From Bacillus shivajii (GTDB taxonomy: Bacteria > Bacillota > Bacilli > Bacillales > Salisediminibacteriaceae): a stretch of 64,000 nucleotides of DNA. Location: positions 3,224,001-3,288,000 of the forward strand of contig NZ_CP084703.1 in NCBI RefSeq assembly GCF_020519665.1, written 5' to 3'. This document shows positions 53,131-62,710 of this stretch, piece after piece. A model generated the notes under the pieces. That model searched no databases. It was not told the origin of the DNA and saw only the letters and a program-made list of their open reading frames with translations. Each line of letters opens with the position of its first letter. Position 1 is the stretch's first letter. The position numbers and the translations under genes are program-made.

Positions 53131-53463
53131 TTATTTATTGGCCCATGCATTTGTTAAACTTTTCTTCGTAATGTTCCAATGTGAGTCATGCCATATGACA
53201 TCTCCATCATCAAATAATAACACTTGTGGAGATTCATGTTTCACTCCAAATTTCTCAGCAATGTGATTAGATAGCTCTCGTGAATCCTGTACATTTAAAT
53301 AATAAACAGGAAGGTCTTCATGGTCAGCTGAAAACTTTTCAACTTCTTTGTAACCCTCATGACTAATTGGACATGTTGTACTGTTTTTCAAAAAAAAGTA
53401 AGCAGTCTTTTCATTATAAAGTTCATCAAATTGATCAATTGACTCTATTTTCTTGATGCCCAT
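53131..53463 (-). CDS. ytxJ: YtxJ (BrxC), monothiol bacilliredoxin
   Basis: A thioredoxin-fold protein of 110 residues with a single active-site cysteine in NSTTCPISHEGYKEVE (about 27-42) and the cis-Pro segment SPQVLLFDDGDVIWHDSH. Members remove bacillithiol from protein thiols after oxidative stress. It indicates a bacillithiol-using organism. Third gene of ytxG-ytxH-ytxJ. AAAGGAG precedes the ATG, 13 bp after ytxH. Confidence 0.92.
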   Translation of the reverse strand: MGIKKIESIDQFDELYNEKTAYFFLKNSTTCPISHEGYKEVEKFSADHEDLPVYYLNVQDSRELSNHIAEKFGVKHESPQVLLFDDGDVIWHDSHWNITKKSLTNAWANK

Positions 53464-53476
53464 ACAAACGTCTCCT

Positions 53477-53974
53477 TTAACCTTCTTCAGTTTCTGTTGT
53501 TTGTTGTGCTCTTTGTTTTTCTTTCTCTTCTACTTCTTTTACTAATTGTTCAACAGAGCGTTGTAAATCCTCTACTTCTTTTTTTACAGAATCAGCAATT
53601 TCCTGACTAACCCCTTCAAGGTCACTTGCAAGGTCATCAGCACTTTCAGTTAACTCTTCAACATCTTTACGAACAGAACTTGCAACGTCTTTTACTTTGT
53701 CAATAAGCGAAATCGATTGATCTGATACTTGCCTTGCAATCTGAGACGTATTCTCTCTAGCGGTTGAAGCAAATTCATTCCCTTTCTCAACAGCTTGTGT
53801 CGTCCAATCAGCTGTTCTCTCCTTTGCAACCTTCGCTTGTTCATTTAGATCATGACGAAGCTCTCTACCTGATTTTGGAGCTAGTAAAAGGGCTGTTGAT
53901 GCTCCGATAATCCCACCAACTAAACTTCCGATTAAAAAGTCCTTTGTGTTTACACCTTGATTTTGTTCACTCAT
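53477..53974 (-). CDS. ytxH: YtxH-family protein
   Basis: A protein of 165 residues. The N-terminal glycine-rich helix FLIGSLVGGIIGASTALLLAPKSGRELR (in parts: FLIGSLVGGIIGAS and TALLLAPKSGRELR) is the YtxH signature and probably inserts in the membrane. The rest is a long amphipathic coiled coil. In B. subtilis the operon is under stress (sigma-B) and sigma-H control; no such promoter could be verified here. The ATG overlaps the ytxG stop. Confidence 0.92.
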   Translation of the reverse strand: MSEQNQGVNTKDFLIGSLVGGIIGASTALLLAPKSGRELRHDLNEQAKVAKERTADWTTQAVEKGNEFASTARENTSQIARQVSDQSISLIDKVKDVASSVRKDVEELTESADDLASDLEGVSQEIADSVKKEVEDLQRSVEQLVKEVEEKEKQRAQQTTETEEG

Positions 53975-54438
53975 TATAATTCCTCCTTCTCATTATTAGT
54001 TTCTCTAGCTTGACGTTTTTCAGTTTCAGATTTTTTTATTTTCCACTTCTCCCATAAGTTTAAGGCAACATTCCCCCATTGTACAGCTTGAGCCATCTGT
54101 TCAGATTGGTTATTTGCTTTACTAGAAACTGCATCTGATACTTTCCTAACAGAATGATTTACTCTTTGTAATGAGTCTCCTAAATCTTTTGCAGCTAAAA
54201 ACACCGTATTCAAAGAATCTGATTTCTGTTGTATATCATCTGCTAAACGATTCGTCTTATGTAATAGTTGTGTCGATTCCTCTGACAAATCTTCAACTTG
54301 CTTTTGAAGCCCATCTACTGTTGAACCAATATTTTCAATCGTTTTTCGCATAGATATAAGCGTTTGAATTAAATAAAAGACGAGAAAAGCAAATGCGACT
54401 GCGATGATTGCTACACTAACGTATAAAAGCCATTCCAT
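53974..54438 (-). CDS. ytxG: YtxG, DUF948 membrane protein
   Basis: A protein of 154 residues from the ATG at 54438 (AGAGGAGG upstream). One N-terminal membrane helix (about 4-27, LLYVSVAIIAVAFAFLVFYL) is followed by a DUF948 coiled coil (NIGSTVDGLQKQVEDLSEES) and a basic tail (WEKWKIKKSETEKRQARET). First gene of the ytxGHJ operon. Confidence 0.9.
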   Translation of the reverse strand: MEWLLYVSVAIIAVAFAFLVFYLIQTLISMRKTIENIGSTVDGLQKQVEDLSEESTQLLHKTNRLADDIQQKSDSLNTVFLAAKDLGDSLQRVNHSVRKVSDAVSSKANNQSEQMAQAVQWGNVALNLWEKWKIKKSETEKRQARETNNEKEEL

Positions 54439-54776
54439 GATTGATCTACCTCCTCTTAACTTTAACAATTTATGATTATTGGTGAAAGGTTTTTTGCTTT
54501 TCTTGTTTACGAATTTGTATTAGTTTGAATCGTTTCACCTTTATCTCAATAATTCTTTTTTTGAGAACAACGCTTACAACTCATGCTCAACCATTCACCT
54601 ACCCAACCTCTTCTACATCATTCAGCAAAATTCCTTTTTATCTGATGTTTTTAGAATATTCTATCTCGTCCCTTCAAGAATTAGAGGTAATTGGCTAAAA
54701 GGCTTGTACTAGCCTCACCTCAAAAACGCGTGTACAATAATAAATGAAATCAGTACATATCGAAGGAGGATTCTTC

Positions 54777-55892
54777 ATGAGAGATCCACGTATTCAAACA
54801 TTAGCCAAGAATTTAATTAATTATTCTGTTGACCTGCAAAAAGGTGAAAAAATTCTTATCGAAAATTTCGGTGTACAAAAGGAACTAGTGAACGCTTTAG
54901 TTGAATCTGCCTATGAAGCTGGTGGTATTCCTTTTGTTTCCCTAAAAGAACATGAAGTAAACCGTACACTCTTAATGGGTGCATCTGAAGAACAACAACA
55001 GCTTACCGCTCAATTTGAAGCAAATGTTATGAAAGAAATGGACGCTTATATTGGCCTACGAGCAGGTGATAACATTAATGAATTATCAGACGTACCAGCT
55101 GATAAAATGAGCCTTCACCAAAAAACAGTCGGAACAAAAGTACACCGTGAAATCCGTGTTCCAAATACGAAGTGGGTAGTACTTCGTTATCCTAGCTCTT
55201 CAATGGCACAGCTAGCAAAAATGAGCACAGTTGGATTTGAAGACTTCTATTTTAACGTTTGTAATTTAGATTATAGCAAAATGGACAAAGCAATGGATGC
55301 TTTAGTCACAAGAATGAACAAGACAAATGAAGTTCGAATTACAGGTGAAGGAACTGACCTTACATTCTCCATTAAAGATATCCCTGCTATTAAATGTGCA
55401 GGTCGACTAAACATTCCTGATGGAGAGGTATATTCCGCTCCAGTAAAGGACTCTGTAAACGGCACAATCACATATAATACAGCTTCACCATATCAAGGCT
55501 TTACATTCGAAAATATTCAGCTAACATTTGAGAACGGTAAGATCGTAGAAGCAACTGCAAATAACACAGAAAAAATTAATGAGATTTTTGATACGGATGA
55601 AGGAGCACGTTTTATTGGCGAATTTGCAATTGGCGTTAATCCTTTTATTTTACATCCAATGCAAGACATTCTTTTTGATGAAAAAATTGATGGAAGCTTC
55701 CACTTCACACCAGGTCAAGCTTATGAAAATGCCTACAACGGGAATGACTCTGCAATCCATTGGGATATTGTTAATATTCAGCGCCCTGAATATGGTGGAG
55801 GGAACATTTACTTTGATGGCGAATTAATTCGAGAGAACGGAAGGTTCGTCGTTAATGACTTAATGCCATTAAACCCTGAAAACTTGAAATAA
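54777..55892 (+). CDS. ampS: M29-family aminopeptidase (AmpS type)
   Basis: A protein of 371 residues from the ATG at 54777 (AAGGAGGA upstream). M29 metal ligands are recognisable: two Glu in TGEGTDLTFS and EFAIGVNPF, His/Asp in HWDIV and the C-terminal YFDGELIRENGRFV. It is a broad-specificity metallo-aminopeptidase of the cytoplasm. It is divergent from ytxGHJ and convergent with murC. Some 40 residues shorter than B. subtilis AmpS as I recall it, but complete in its motifs. The 54469-54776 gap shows nothing recognisable. Confidence 0.9.
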   Translation: MRDPRIQTLAKNLINYSVDLQKGEKILIENFGVQKELVNALVESAYEAGGIPFVSLKEHEVNRTLLMGASEEQQQLTAQFEANVMKEMDAYIGLRAGDNINELSDVPADKMSLHQKTVGTKVHREIRVPNTKWVVLRYPSSSMAQLAKMSTVGFEDFYFNVCNLDYSKMDKAMDALVTRMNKTNEVRITGEGTDLTFSIKDIPAIKCAGRLNIPDGEVYSAPVKDSVNGTITYNTASPYQGFTFENIQLTFENGKIVEATANNTEKINEIFDTDEGARFIGEFAIGVNPFILHPMQDILFDEKIDGSFHFTPGQAYENAYNGNDSAIHWDIVNIQRPEYGGGNIYFDGELIRENGRFVVNDLMPLNPENLK

Positions 55893-55896
55893 ACGA

Positions 55897-55940
55897 CAAG
55901 AAAGCCGGTATGAACAATCATTCATACCGGCTTCTTGTAT
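55897..55940. terminator. Terminator between ampS and murC
   Basis: CAAGAAAGCCGGTATGAA and TTCATACCGGCTTCTTG pair over 16 positions with one bulge; loop CAATCA. Confidence 0.88.
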
Positions 55941-55954
55941 CTTATCAAAGGTGC

Positions 55955-57265
55955 TTAGGCACCTTCTTTTTCAACTGATTGTTCGTACGCTGCCTGGAAC
56001 TTCTGAACGTCTCCAGCACCCATGAAAAGTAATACAGCATTTTCATGCTTTAATAAGTGCTGAATTGTTTCCTCTTTAATAAGTTCAGATCCAGGAACTC
56101 TTTCAATGAGATCATCAATCGTTAAGTCACCACTTTGTTCACGAGCCGAGGAGAAAATATCACATAAATAAACGCGGTCTGCTAATTTTAAACTCTCGGC
56201 AAACTCATCTAAAAATGTTTTTGTCCTTGTAAACGTGTGTGGTTGAAAAATAGCAACAACTTCTTTATTAGGGTACTTCTGTTTTGCCGATTCAATCGTT
56301 GCAGAAATCTCAGTTGGATGATGAGCATAGTCATCAATTAACACTTGACTTCCAAATTCTTTTTCACTAAACCGACGTTTTACCCCTTCAAATGTGTTTA
56401 ACTGTTTCTGAACAACCTCTAATTCCACTTGTTCATAATGACATAATGCAATTACTGCTAACGCGTTCATAACATTATGTGTTCCATAGCCTGGAATTGT
56501 AAAGTTTCCGTAAAAGGAGCTTCTTACATACACATCGAAATGTGTACCTTCTTCATCTGTTTTTATATCCTTTGCATAAAAGTCATTATCTTCATTTAGC
56601 CCGTAATATAAAACAGGAACTTGAGCATTGAGCTTTTGTAAATACTCATCATCTCCACAAGCAATAATTGCTTTATTTACTTGCATAGCCATTTCTTGAA
56701 ATGCTTGAAAAACATCATTCACATCTTTAAAATAATCCGGATGGTCAAAATCGATGTTCGTCATAATTGCATAATCTGGGTTGTAATGAAGGAAGTGTCG
56801 CCTGTACTCACAAGCTTCAAATACAAAATATTCACTTTCTTTTTCACCTTTACCGGTACCATCCCCTATCAAGTAAGAGGTAGGCTTGGCATCTTGTAGC
56901 ACATGTGCCATTAAACCTGTTGTTGAGGTTTTTCCGTGAGATCCTGTAACAGCAATGCTCGTAAATTGTTGGATAAACTCACCTAGAAAAGTTGGGTATT
57001 GATGAACTTTAATATTTTGATCATTTGCCTCACGAATTTCTTCATTTTCTTCATTGTAAGCTGGAGAAGCGATAATCGTTTGATTCTCTCTTATATTCTC
57101 CTTTTTAAACGGTAGCAATGGAATGCCCTTTTTCTCAAGCGGCTTTTGTGTGAAAAAGACTTTTTCCACATCAGACCCTTGAACATCAAATTGCATATCG
57201 CTTAATATTTGCGCAAGTGCGCTCATTCCTGATCCTTTAATTCCTATAAAGTGATAAACTGTCAT
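55955..57265 (-). CDS. murC: UDP-N-acetylmuramate--L-alanine ligase
   Basis: A Mur ligase of 436 residues. [17 protein letters not shown] at the N terminus binds UDP-MurNAc, [19 protein letters not shown] is the ATP P-loop (about 107-125), and [16 protein letters not shown] lies in the C-terminal domain. It adds L-alanine to UDP-MurNAc in peptidoglycan precursor synthesis. The ATG at 57265 is preferred because GGAGG precedes it; the frame is open further upstream without a site. Between sftA and ytxGHJ as in B. subtilis. Confidence 0.96.
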   Translation of the reverse strand: MTVYHFIGIKGSGMSALAQILSDMQFDVQGSDVEKVFFTQKPLEKKGIPLLPFKKENIRENQTIIASPAYNEENEEIREANDQNIKVHQYPTFLGEFIQQFTSIAVTGSHGKTSTTGLMAHVLQDAKPTSYLIGDGTGKGEKESEYFVFEACEYRRHFLHYNPDYAIMTNIDFDHPDYFKDVNDVFQAFQEMAMQVNKAIIACGDDEYLQKLNAQVPVLYYGLNEDNDFYAKDIKTDEEGTHFDVYVRSSFYGNFTIPGYGTHNVMNALAVIALCHYEQVELEVVQKQLNTFEGVKRRFSEKEFGSQVLIDDYAHHPTEISATIESAKQKYPNKEVVAIFQPHTFTRTKTFLDEFAESLKLADRVYLCDIFSSAREQSGDLTIDDLIERVPGSELIKEETIQHLLKHENAVLLFMGAGDVQKFQAAYEQSVEKEGA

Positions 57266-57548
57266 TTGTTGAACCTCCACAAATCCATTGGTTCTGAGGG
57301 CACCATTTTCATGGATCACTCATGATGGTTATCAATAAAGTATATGCCTAAGCTTTGAAAATTGCGAATGGCTAAAACAACGTTCATTCAAGCCATCCTT
57401 AGAATACCTATTAAACATACTAGGTTATTATAGCAAAAATTATTCAGTGAAGCTATCACACTCTTTACCCTGGGCAAAAGAAGGAGATTTTGTATAAACT
57501 ATACCTCTTTTAACAAAAAAATAACCTCTTTTTATCTATTATTACTCA

Positions 57549-58208
57549 TTATGTCTTTTTATTACGTAAATAATCAATCCCATATTCTTTTAGATGCTTT
57601 CTTTGGTTGAGAATATTTGTATGCTCATCAATATGAAAATCTTTTAGGATTTTTTGTTGCCCCTCATCGTTTAGGCGAATCGTTGGACCGATCTTCATTT
57701 GCTTATATCCAACTTGCACTGTTCGCATTAAGACAAGTTCTCCAGCTTCTCCTTCAGCAGGGAAAATAAACGGAGTAGCTTCCTTCGTTTCATTTTTTAA
57801 CAATGAATCATATATGATAACGCTTTTTTCAACTTTTTTTAATCGTACAGGCTCTAGTGACATTAATAATAAAAAGCCGCTAAGTTCCAGCATCGATTTT
57901 GACATTTTGTCCTTTTTGTCTCGAATAAACAAATCAAACATTCTTGAACCAAATACTGTTACATAATCAAAGGCAAACCAATGCTCAAAATGCATATGCA
58001 TATCAGGGTCCATCACTTCACTTTTTGGGATACCTGCTTTATATGAGAAAATATGCTTCGCTCGAACCTTTTCTCGTAAATTCGCTTTCTTCTCAATATA
58101 TTGAAAAAGCTCATCATATACGTCAAGTAATGAATTTTCAGCATCTATTTGCTTTTTTTCCTTCATTTTTTCAAAGTCAATAATAAACGTAGCCTTTCCA
58201 TCTTTCAT
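57549..58208 (-). CDS. Protein of unknown function (219 aa)
   Basis: A soluble alpha/beta protein with a mixed charge pattern. Notable parts are HMHFEHWFAFDYVTVFGSRM (about 69-88), a hydrophobic helix LELSGFLLLMSLEPVRL and VLMRTVQVGYKQMKIGPTI. It has no Cys, no signal peptide and no P-loop. GAGGTGATGG precedes the ATG. It lies between the NAPRTase-family gene and murC, a place empty in B. subtilis. The middle segment loosely recalls SEC-C/plasmid-type accessory proteins, but no call is made. Confidence 0.7.
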   Translation of the reverse strand: MKDGKATFIIDFEKMKEKKQIDAENSLLDVYDELFQYIEKKANLREKVRAKHIFSYKAGIPKSEVMDPDMHMHFEHWFAFDYVTVFGSRMFDLFIRDKKDKMSKSMLELSGFLLLMSLEPVRLKKVEKSVIIYDSLLKNETKEATPFIFPAEGEAGELVLMRTVQVGYKQMKIGPTIRLNDEGQQKILKDFHIDEHTNILNQRKHLKEYGIDYLRNKKT

Positions 58209-58270
58209 GAACCATCACCTCTTTTCCCAAACGATGTTGGGTCTTGCTGCATCTTACGTAATATAGATAA

Positions 58271-58350
58271 AAGGGCCGATATTCTATAAAACACAAGTCA
58301 CTTTGAGTATAAAAGGTCGACTGTATTTTTAATTAGAATATCAGACCCTT
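58271..58350 (-). terminator. Long inverted repeat after the NAPRTase-family gene
   Basis: AAGGGCCGATATTCTA (58271) and TAGAATATCAGACCCTT (ending 58350) form an imperfect 16-bp stem with a loop of nearly 50 bases, followed by TTTTA on the minus strand. It may be a terminator with a large loop or a tiny mobile repeat. Confidence 0.5.
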
Positions 58351-58360
58351 GCTTTTGATC

Positions 58361-59476
58361 TTATTCTGTATATTCAATTCGTTCTAGTTTTGGGTTTTCA
58401 CGATATTTTCTTCCTGTCTTTGCTTCCTCTTTATCATTTAAAAGAACGTTATCACCTGTAAAGCCGATATGAATATTTAACAAACTGCTTCCTACACCAT
58501 ACATATCAACAGGTACATTTAATTTCTCATAGGTTTCAATACGCTCAGCATCAAACCCACCTGAAACGACAATCTTTACATGTTGAAAGCCTTCATCATC
58601 AAGTGCTTTACGTAATGCAAATAACAGTGGAGGGTTTACCCCTCGAGGGTCAAATGTACCTAGTAATTCAGGGTTCCTTGTGAAATATTGATCGACAAGG
58701 TTTTTGGACGTATCGACACGTACACCTTTTAACGTATCACCAAAGTCTCTAGCAACTTTTAATGAATCAGTTATGACATCATTATTATAGTCCACAAGAG
58801 CGATTAAATCATCTTCTGGAAATGTTTCATGATAAGCACGTGACGCTTCAACAACATCGCCTTCAAACAATTGGATTAATGCATGAGGCATCGTGCCGAT
58901 TCCTCTTTTTCCCCACCATTCATTCATCGCATGAGTAGCTTGTGCTTGTGATCCTCCGATAAATGCAGCATAACCGTCTCCAGCTTGCTGTGTAAAGTGA
59001 TCATCACGATCGCCCATAAAAATAACTGGCTTTTCTTTTCCTGATGATTTTGCCGCTTTTACTACTTTGTAAACATTTGTTGCAACTGACGTACGACGAC
59101 CTAAAATCCCATCAATGATTCCCTCTAAAAAGCCAAAATTCTGGTAAGGGCCACGAATCGTTAGCACGGTTTCATGAGGTTCGATTTTATCGCCATCTCT
59201 TAATGAATGAATCTCTAACTCTTCAGGGTTTTCTGCAAACGTATGAATGAGAGCAATCACTTCATCCGTTCCACATAAAACAGCATGCTTTTTTTGGAAA
59301 AATTGCATCGTCACAATGTTATCTTTTTTGAATCTTTCTGCGATTTTTTTCGTTTTCAGAAAATAAACAGCTGAAAACCAACCTTCTCCAACTCGTTCAT
59401 CAAATTTAAATGTTTTATTTGTGAGACGGTTAATTTTCCCCTCTAATTTTAATTTAATCTCTTTCATTGTAACCAT
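58361..59476 (-). CDS. Nicotinate phosphoribosyltransferase family enzyme (short form)
   Basis: A protein of 371 residues with a type II phosphoribosyltransferase fold: an N-terminal KFDERVGEGWFSAVYFLKT segment, the DYNNDVITDSLKVARDFGDT helix, GVRVDTSKNLVDQYF and the phosphate-binding VSGGFDAERIETY, then YGVGSSLLN. It should form nicotinate mononucleotide from nicotinate and PRPP in NAD salvage. It is shorter than B. subtilis PncB (near 490 residues as I recall) and closer in size to the archaeal-type forms. AAGGAG is 8 bases before the ATG. It is inserted between murC and sftA relative to B. subtilis. Confidence 0.87.
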   Translation of the reverse strand: MVTMKEIKLKLEGKINRLTNKTFKFDERVGEGWFSAVYFLKTKKIAERFKKDNIVTMQFFQKKHAVLCGTDEVIALIHTFAENPEELEIHSLRDGDKIEPHETVLTIRGPYQNFGFLEGIIDGILGRRTSVATNVYKVVKAAKSSGKEKPVIFMGDRDDHFTQQAGDGYAAFIGGSQAQATHAMNEWWGKRGIGTMPHALIQLFEGDVVEASRAYHETFPEDDLIALVDYNNDVITDSLKVARDFGDTLKGVRVDTSKNLVDQYFTRNPELLGTFDPRGVNPPLLFALRKALDDEGFQHVKIVVSGGFDAERIETYEKLNVPVDMYGVGSSLLNIHIGFTGDNVLLNDKEEAKTGRKYRENPKLERIEYTE

Positions 59477-59520
59477 TTCAAATGCTCCTTGTGCACCTAA
59501 GACATTTTCTTCATTGTTTG

Positions 59521-59709
59521 TTATTGGTAAAAAGGGCTTGCACGGTTTTCTTCAATGACCGCTTCCATAATTTCTGCCAAATCTGTTTGGTCAACTTGAG
59601 CAATGCCATTACGAAGTACAATCCATTGTGTTCTTTCTTGTTCTGTTAACAGGTGAATCCATTCTGGTGATACATGGTGAACCAGGTTTTCCAAAGGAAC
59701 TTGTTGCAT
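59521..59709 (-). CDS. Small acidic protein upstream of the NAPRTase-family gene (62 aa)
   Basis: AGGAGGG stands 8 bases before the ATG. The product begins MQQVPLENLVHHVSPEWIHL and ends AEIMEAVIEENRASPFYQ, mainly helical, acidic and soluble. It lies 45 bp upstream of the phosphoribosyltransferase gene in the same direction and is likely cotranscribed. No family recognised. Confidence 0.7.
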   Translation of the reverse strand: MQQVPLENLVHHVSPEWIHLLTEQERTQWIVLRNGIAQVDQTDLAEIMEAVIEENRASPFYQ

Positions 59710-59916
59710 AAAACATCCCTCCTAAGGTTTTTAAAGTTCAACATCATCTTGCCAGTATGGAAAAACGACCGCATCTAAATGGAACGTAGAATGGCAGATC
59801 TCCATACTATGAATCTTTTTACACCTGAGCAAAACATGAAATCTTTTTGCCCTTCTTCATTTATGAAATTTATCCTAACAACATCATTGTATATAAAATC
59901 TTGGGATCTTTGTAGT

Positions 59917-62448
59917 CTAAATTTCCCCTTTTGTCATTTTTTTTTCGTTCATCTCTGATTTTGTCAAATAAACATCTCTTGGCTTACTCCCTTTTGCAGG
60001 TGAAACGATACCTTTTGCCTCAAGTAGATCAATGAGTCTCGCGGCACGGTTATAACCCATTCTAAAATGCCGTTGCAACAAGGAAGTTGACGCTGCTTGC
60101 TGTTCAACAACAAATTCACATACTTCATCAAACATGTCATCACTATCTTCTTCATCAACCTGTTGTTGTAAATCTTCTTTTTTAAATAGAAAATTAGATT
60201 GCCCATCTTTTTTTACAAATTCAGTAACACGATCGATCTCATCGTCGGTAACAAATGTTCCTTGCAACCTTACAGGTTTGGATGAACCATTTTCTAATAG
60301 AAGCATGTCTCCCCTACCGAGTAACCGTTCTGCTCCGCCACTATCAAGGATCGTTCTAGAATCAGCCTGTGAAGACACCGAAAATGCAATTCTTGTTGGG
60401 ATGTTCGCTTTAATCAATCCAGTAATAACATCAACCGACGGTCTTTGCGTTGCGACTAACAAGTGAATGCCACATGCTCTTGCTTTTTGAGCAATTCTAC
60501 ATATTGCACTTTCTACATCAGAAGGCGATACCATCATTAAATCCGCTAATTCATCTACAATAATAACGATGTATGGGAGTGTTTCATCTTCTTTTCCTTG
60601 TTGCTTCATTTTCTCATTGTACCTTCCAATATCCCTTGCACCTGTTTGAGCTAATTGCTCGTAACGACGCTCCATTTCTTCAACAGCCCACTTCAATCCT
60701 TCAGTTGCTTGTTTTGGGTCATTAATAACTGGAGCAGCTAAATGGGGAACATTATTGTACGGCGCTAACTCCACCATCTTAGGGTCGATGAGTAATAGAC
60801 GAACATCCTTTGGAGTTGCGTTATACAGTAAGCTTACTAATATAGAATTGACACATACACTTTTACCAGAACCAGTCGCACCAGCAATTAACCCATGGGG
60901 CATCTTTTGTAAGTCTGTAACAACAGCCTCGCCTGAAATATCCATTCCTAATGCAACCGTTAAAGGGGATTCAGCTTTTTGAAAAACCGGTGAATGTAAT
61001 ATCTCTCGTAAAAAAACAGGCTCAGATTTAGCATTCGGTACTTCAATACCTACTGTTGTTTTACCAGGAATCGGTGCTTCAATACGAATTTCTTTTGCTG
61101 CAAGGCTTAGTTTTAAGTCATCTGTTAAGTTTGTGATCTTACTTACCTTCACCCCTGGTTCAGGCTGGATTTCAAACCTTGTAACTGAGGGCCCTTTTGT
61201 GTAATGAACAACACTGGCGCGAATGTGAAAGTATTCAAAAGTTTCATTCAGCTTTTCTGCTTGTTGATGAAGCCATTCGTCATCCCCTTGCTCTTTTCTT
61301 GGAGGAATATCAAGTAAGTGTATACCCGGTGCCTCGTATTGGTCCTCTTTAACTTTCGTACGCTTTTCTTGTTTCCTCTTGTCGCTAGGCAGCATTAACA
61401 CATTGTATGGTGTAACTGGTTTGTTATGATTTTTTGTTTCCTTCTTTACTATATTACTTTTATGTTTGTTCTGGTGTGAGGACAACTGTCTATTTTCAAT
61501 ATGCTTATTTTTACTTTGTTCATGATCCTCTTGTAATTCAGTTTGTTCATGATCCTCTTGTAATTCAGTTTGTTCATGATCCTCTTGTAATTCAGTTTGT
61601 TCATATTGACGTTCTGATTGTTCCTCTAGAGGCTCTGTTTGTTCGTTATCGTCTTGTAGTTCACTTTGTTCATTCAGATGTTTATTTTCTTTTAAAAGAC
61701 TTTGAGTATTTTCTACTTTTATATTACTTTCTTCATTATGTAATTCTTCCTCATCATTAGGTTCGTTATACGAATCATTCAAGTATTCTCGTTCATTTTG
61801 CCTATCTTGTTGAATCTCTGTTTCTTCAGGCATTGCCTCATGCTCATCATCTACTTTTTTATCATTTTCCATATTTGATGCGGAAGCCACATCTTTATAA
61901 GGTAACGGGTCGTCATGTTCTTTGCGATCATATTGATATAAAATGCGTTGCGCTTCATTCTCAGCTTCATCGATCTTAGTTTGTTTGATCGTTTTTTGAT
62001 AACCATAAATTGGTGAAGGGGTTTCTTGTGGTTTAAAATCTACACCTTGAAATTTCGCTTTTTCCTTCTCCTTCTCTTTATTAGAATGAACCTTTTCACT
62101 ATCATTCGTATCTTGATTTTTTGTTAAGTTTTTAACCTCTACCTTCTCCTCTTGTTGCTTTGTTTTATACTCGTTCATCGATCGAACGTTTCGACGCGCT
62201 CGCTGATCTATGTCTTCAACGACATCCTCATCATCTTCAATAAGAGGAAAACGAAAAGCTCCTTGTTTTGGATACTGATGAATCACTTTCGCCTCTGGAT
62301 TTTTTGTTATAGGTACTTTCCTACCCATTTCATTTTCATTATGAATTTGATCATTTTCATATCGGCTCATGTCCTTTTCTTCATTTGTAGGAAATAACCA
62401 TCCTTTAAGCGTTGAAAATAACTTTGGTAGTCTTTTATTCAATGTCAT
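59917..62448 (-). CDS. sftA: SftA, soluble FtsK/SpoIIIE-type DNA translocase
   Basis: A protein of 843 residues. The N-terminal half (about 1-370) has no membrane span and is a low-complexity Glu/Gln/Asn linker. The motor domain follows: Walker A in IAGATGSGKSVCVNSIL, Walker B in YIVIIVDELADLMMV, LLVATQRPSVDVITGLIKAN and AERLLGRGDMLLL. The C-terminal winged-helix gamma domain is present (STSLLQRHFRMGYNRAARLI). The lack of membrane helices distinguishes SftA from SpoIIIE. It moves DNA away from the closing septum. Start at the ATG 62448 with AAAGGTG; a GTG lies just before it. The linker contains a 27-bp tandem repeat. Confidence 0.95.
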   Translation of the reverse strand: MTLNKRLPKLFSTLKGWLFPTNEEKDMSRYENDQIHNENEMGRKVPITKNPEAKVIHQYPKQGAFRFPLIEDDEDVVEDIDQRARRNVRSMNEYKTKQQEEKVEVKNLTKNQDTNDSEKVHSNKEKEKEKAKFQGVDFKPQETPSPIYGYQKTIKQTKIDEAENEAQRILYQYDRKEHDDPLPYKDVASASNMENDKKVDDEHEAMPEETEIQQDRQNEREYLNDSYNEPNDEEELHNEESNIKVENTQSLLKENKHLNEQSELQDDNEQTEPLEEQSERQYEQTELQEDHEQTELQEDHEQTELQEDHEQSKNKHIENRQLSSHQNKHKSNIVKKETKNHNKPVTPYNVLMLPSDKRKQEKRTKVKEDQYEAPGIHLLDIPPRKEQGDDEWLHQQAEKLNETFEYFHIRASVVHYTKGPSVTRFEIQPEPGVKVSKITNLTDDLKLSLAAKEIRIEAPIPGKTTVGIEVPNAKSEPVFLREILHSPVFQKAESPLTVALGMDISGEAVVTDLQKMPHGLIAGATGSGKSVCVNSILVSLLYNATPKDVRLLLIDPKMVELAPYNNVPHLAAPVINDPKQATEGLKWAVEEMERRYEQLAQTGARDIGRYNEKMKQQGKEDETLPYIVIIVDELADLMMVSPSDVESAICRIAQKARACGIHLLVATQRPSVDVITGLIKANIPTRIAFSVSSQADSRTILDSGGAERLLGRGDMLLLENGSSKPVRLQGTFVTDDEIDRVTEFVKKDGQSNFLFKKEDLQQQVDEEDSDDMFDEVCEFVVEQQAASTSLLQRHFRMGYNRAARLIDLLEAKGIVSPAKGSKPRDVYLTKSEMNEKKMTKGEI
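61515..61595. repeat. 27-bp in-frame tandem repeat inside sftA (three units)
   Basis: Units at 61515-61541, 61542-61568 and 61569-61595 are identical and encode the nine residues EQTELQEDH in register. A partial fourth unit and older diverged copies (EQTEPLEEQ, EQTELQ) flank it, so the linker has grown by slippage. Confidence 0.9.
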
Positions 62449-62558
62449 CACCTTTTCAACTTAGATTTATAGATTCGTTCAATAGAACGGGTCACTTTTT
62501 CATTACCATCACAAAGTATATCAGAAATATTCACTTTCATGGATAAGGCTTCCATACA

Positions 62559-62690
62559 AAAAATAAGGCAGCCTCACATGTGTTTAAGTTCCTCCATTAT
62601 CTTAAAGAGAAAGAGCAAACCTATTGGCCTATTCTTTCTAAATGGAGGTGCCTAACACTACGCTCTTGAGACAGCCTCATTTAACTTCTA
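62559..62690. repeat. Imperfect inverted repeat between ytpQ and sftA
   Basis: CCTCCATT (62591-62598) and AATGGAGG (62641-62648) pair, with further partial pairing inward (AGAAAGA/TCTTTCT) and a GGCAGCCTC/ACAGCCTC pair of direct words outside. It could be a terminator region of ytpQ or an insertion remnant. No open frame. Confidence 0.4.
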
Positions 62691-62710
62691 TTATATCCTT
62701 CGAATTTGTT

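Noticed and set aside
61434-61760. 108-codon plus-strand frame with repeated FVHDPLVIQ
   Set aside because: It is the complement of the 27-bp repeat in the sftA linker.
62559-62690. Insertion sequence remnant between ytpQ and sftA
   Set aside because: The inverted arms are only 8 bp, no transposase fragment is readable and no target duplication is seen. It is kept only as a weak inverted repeat.
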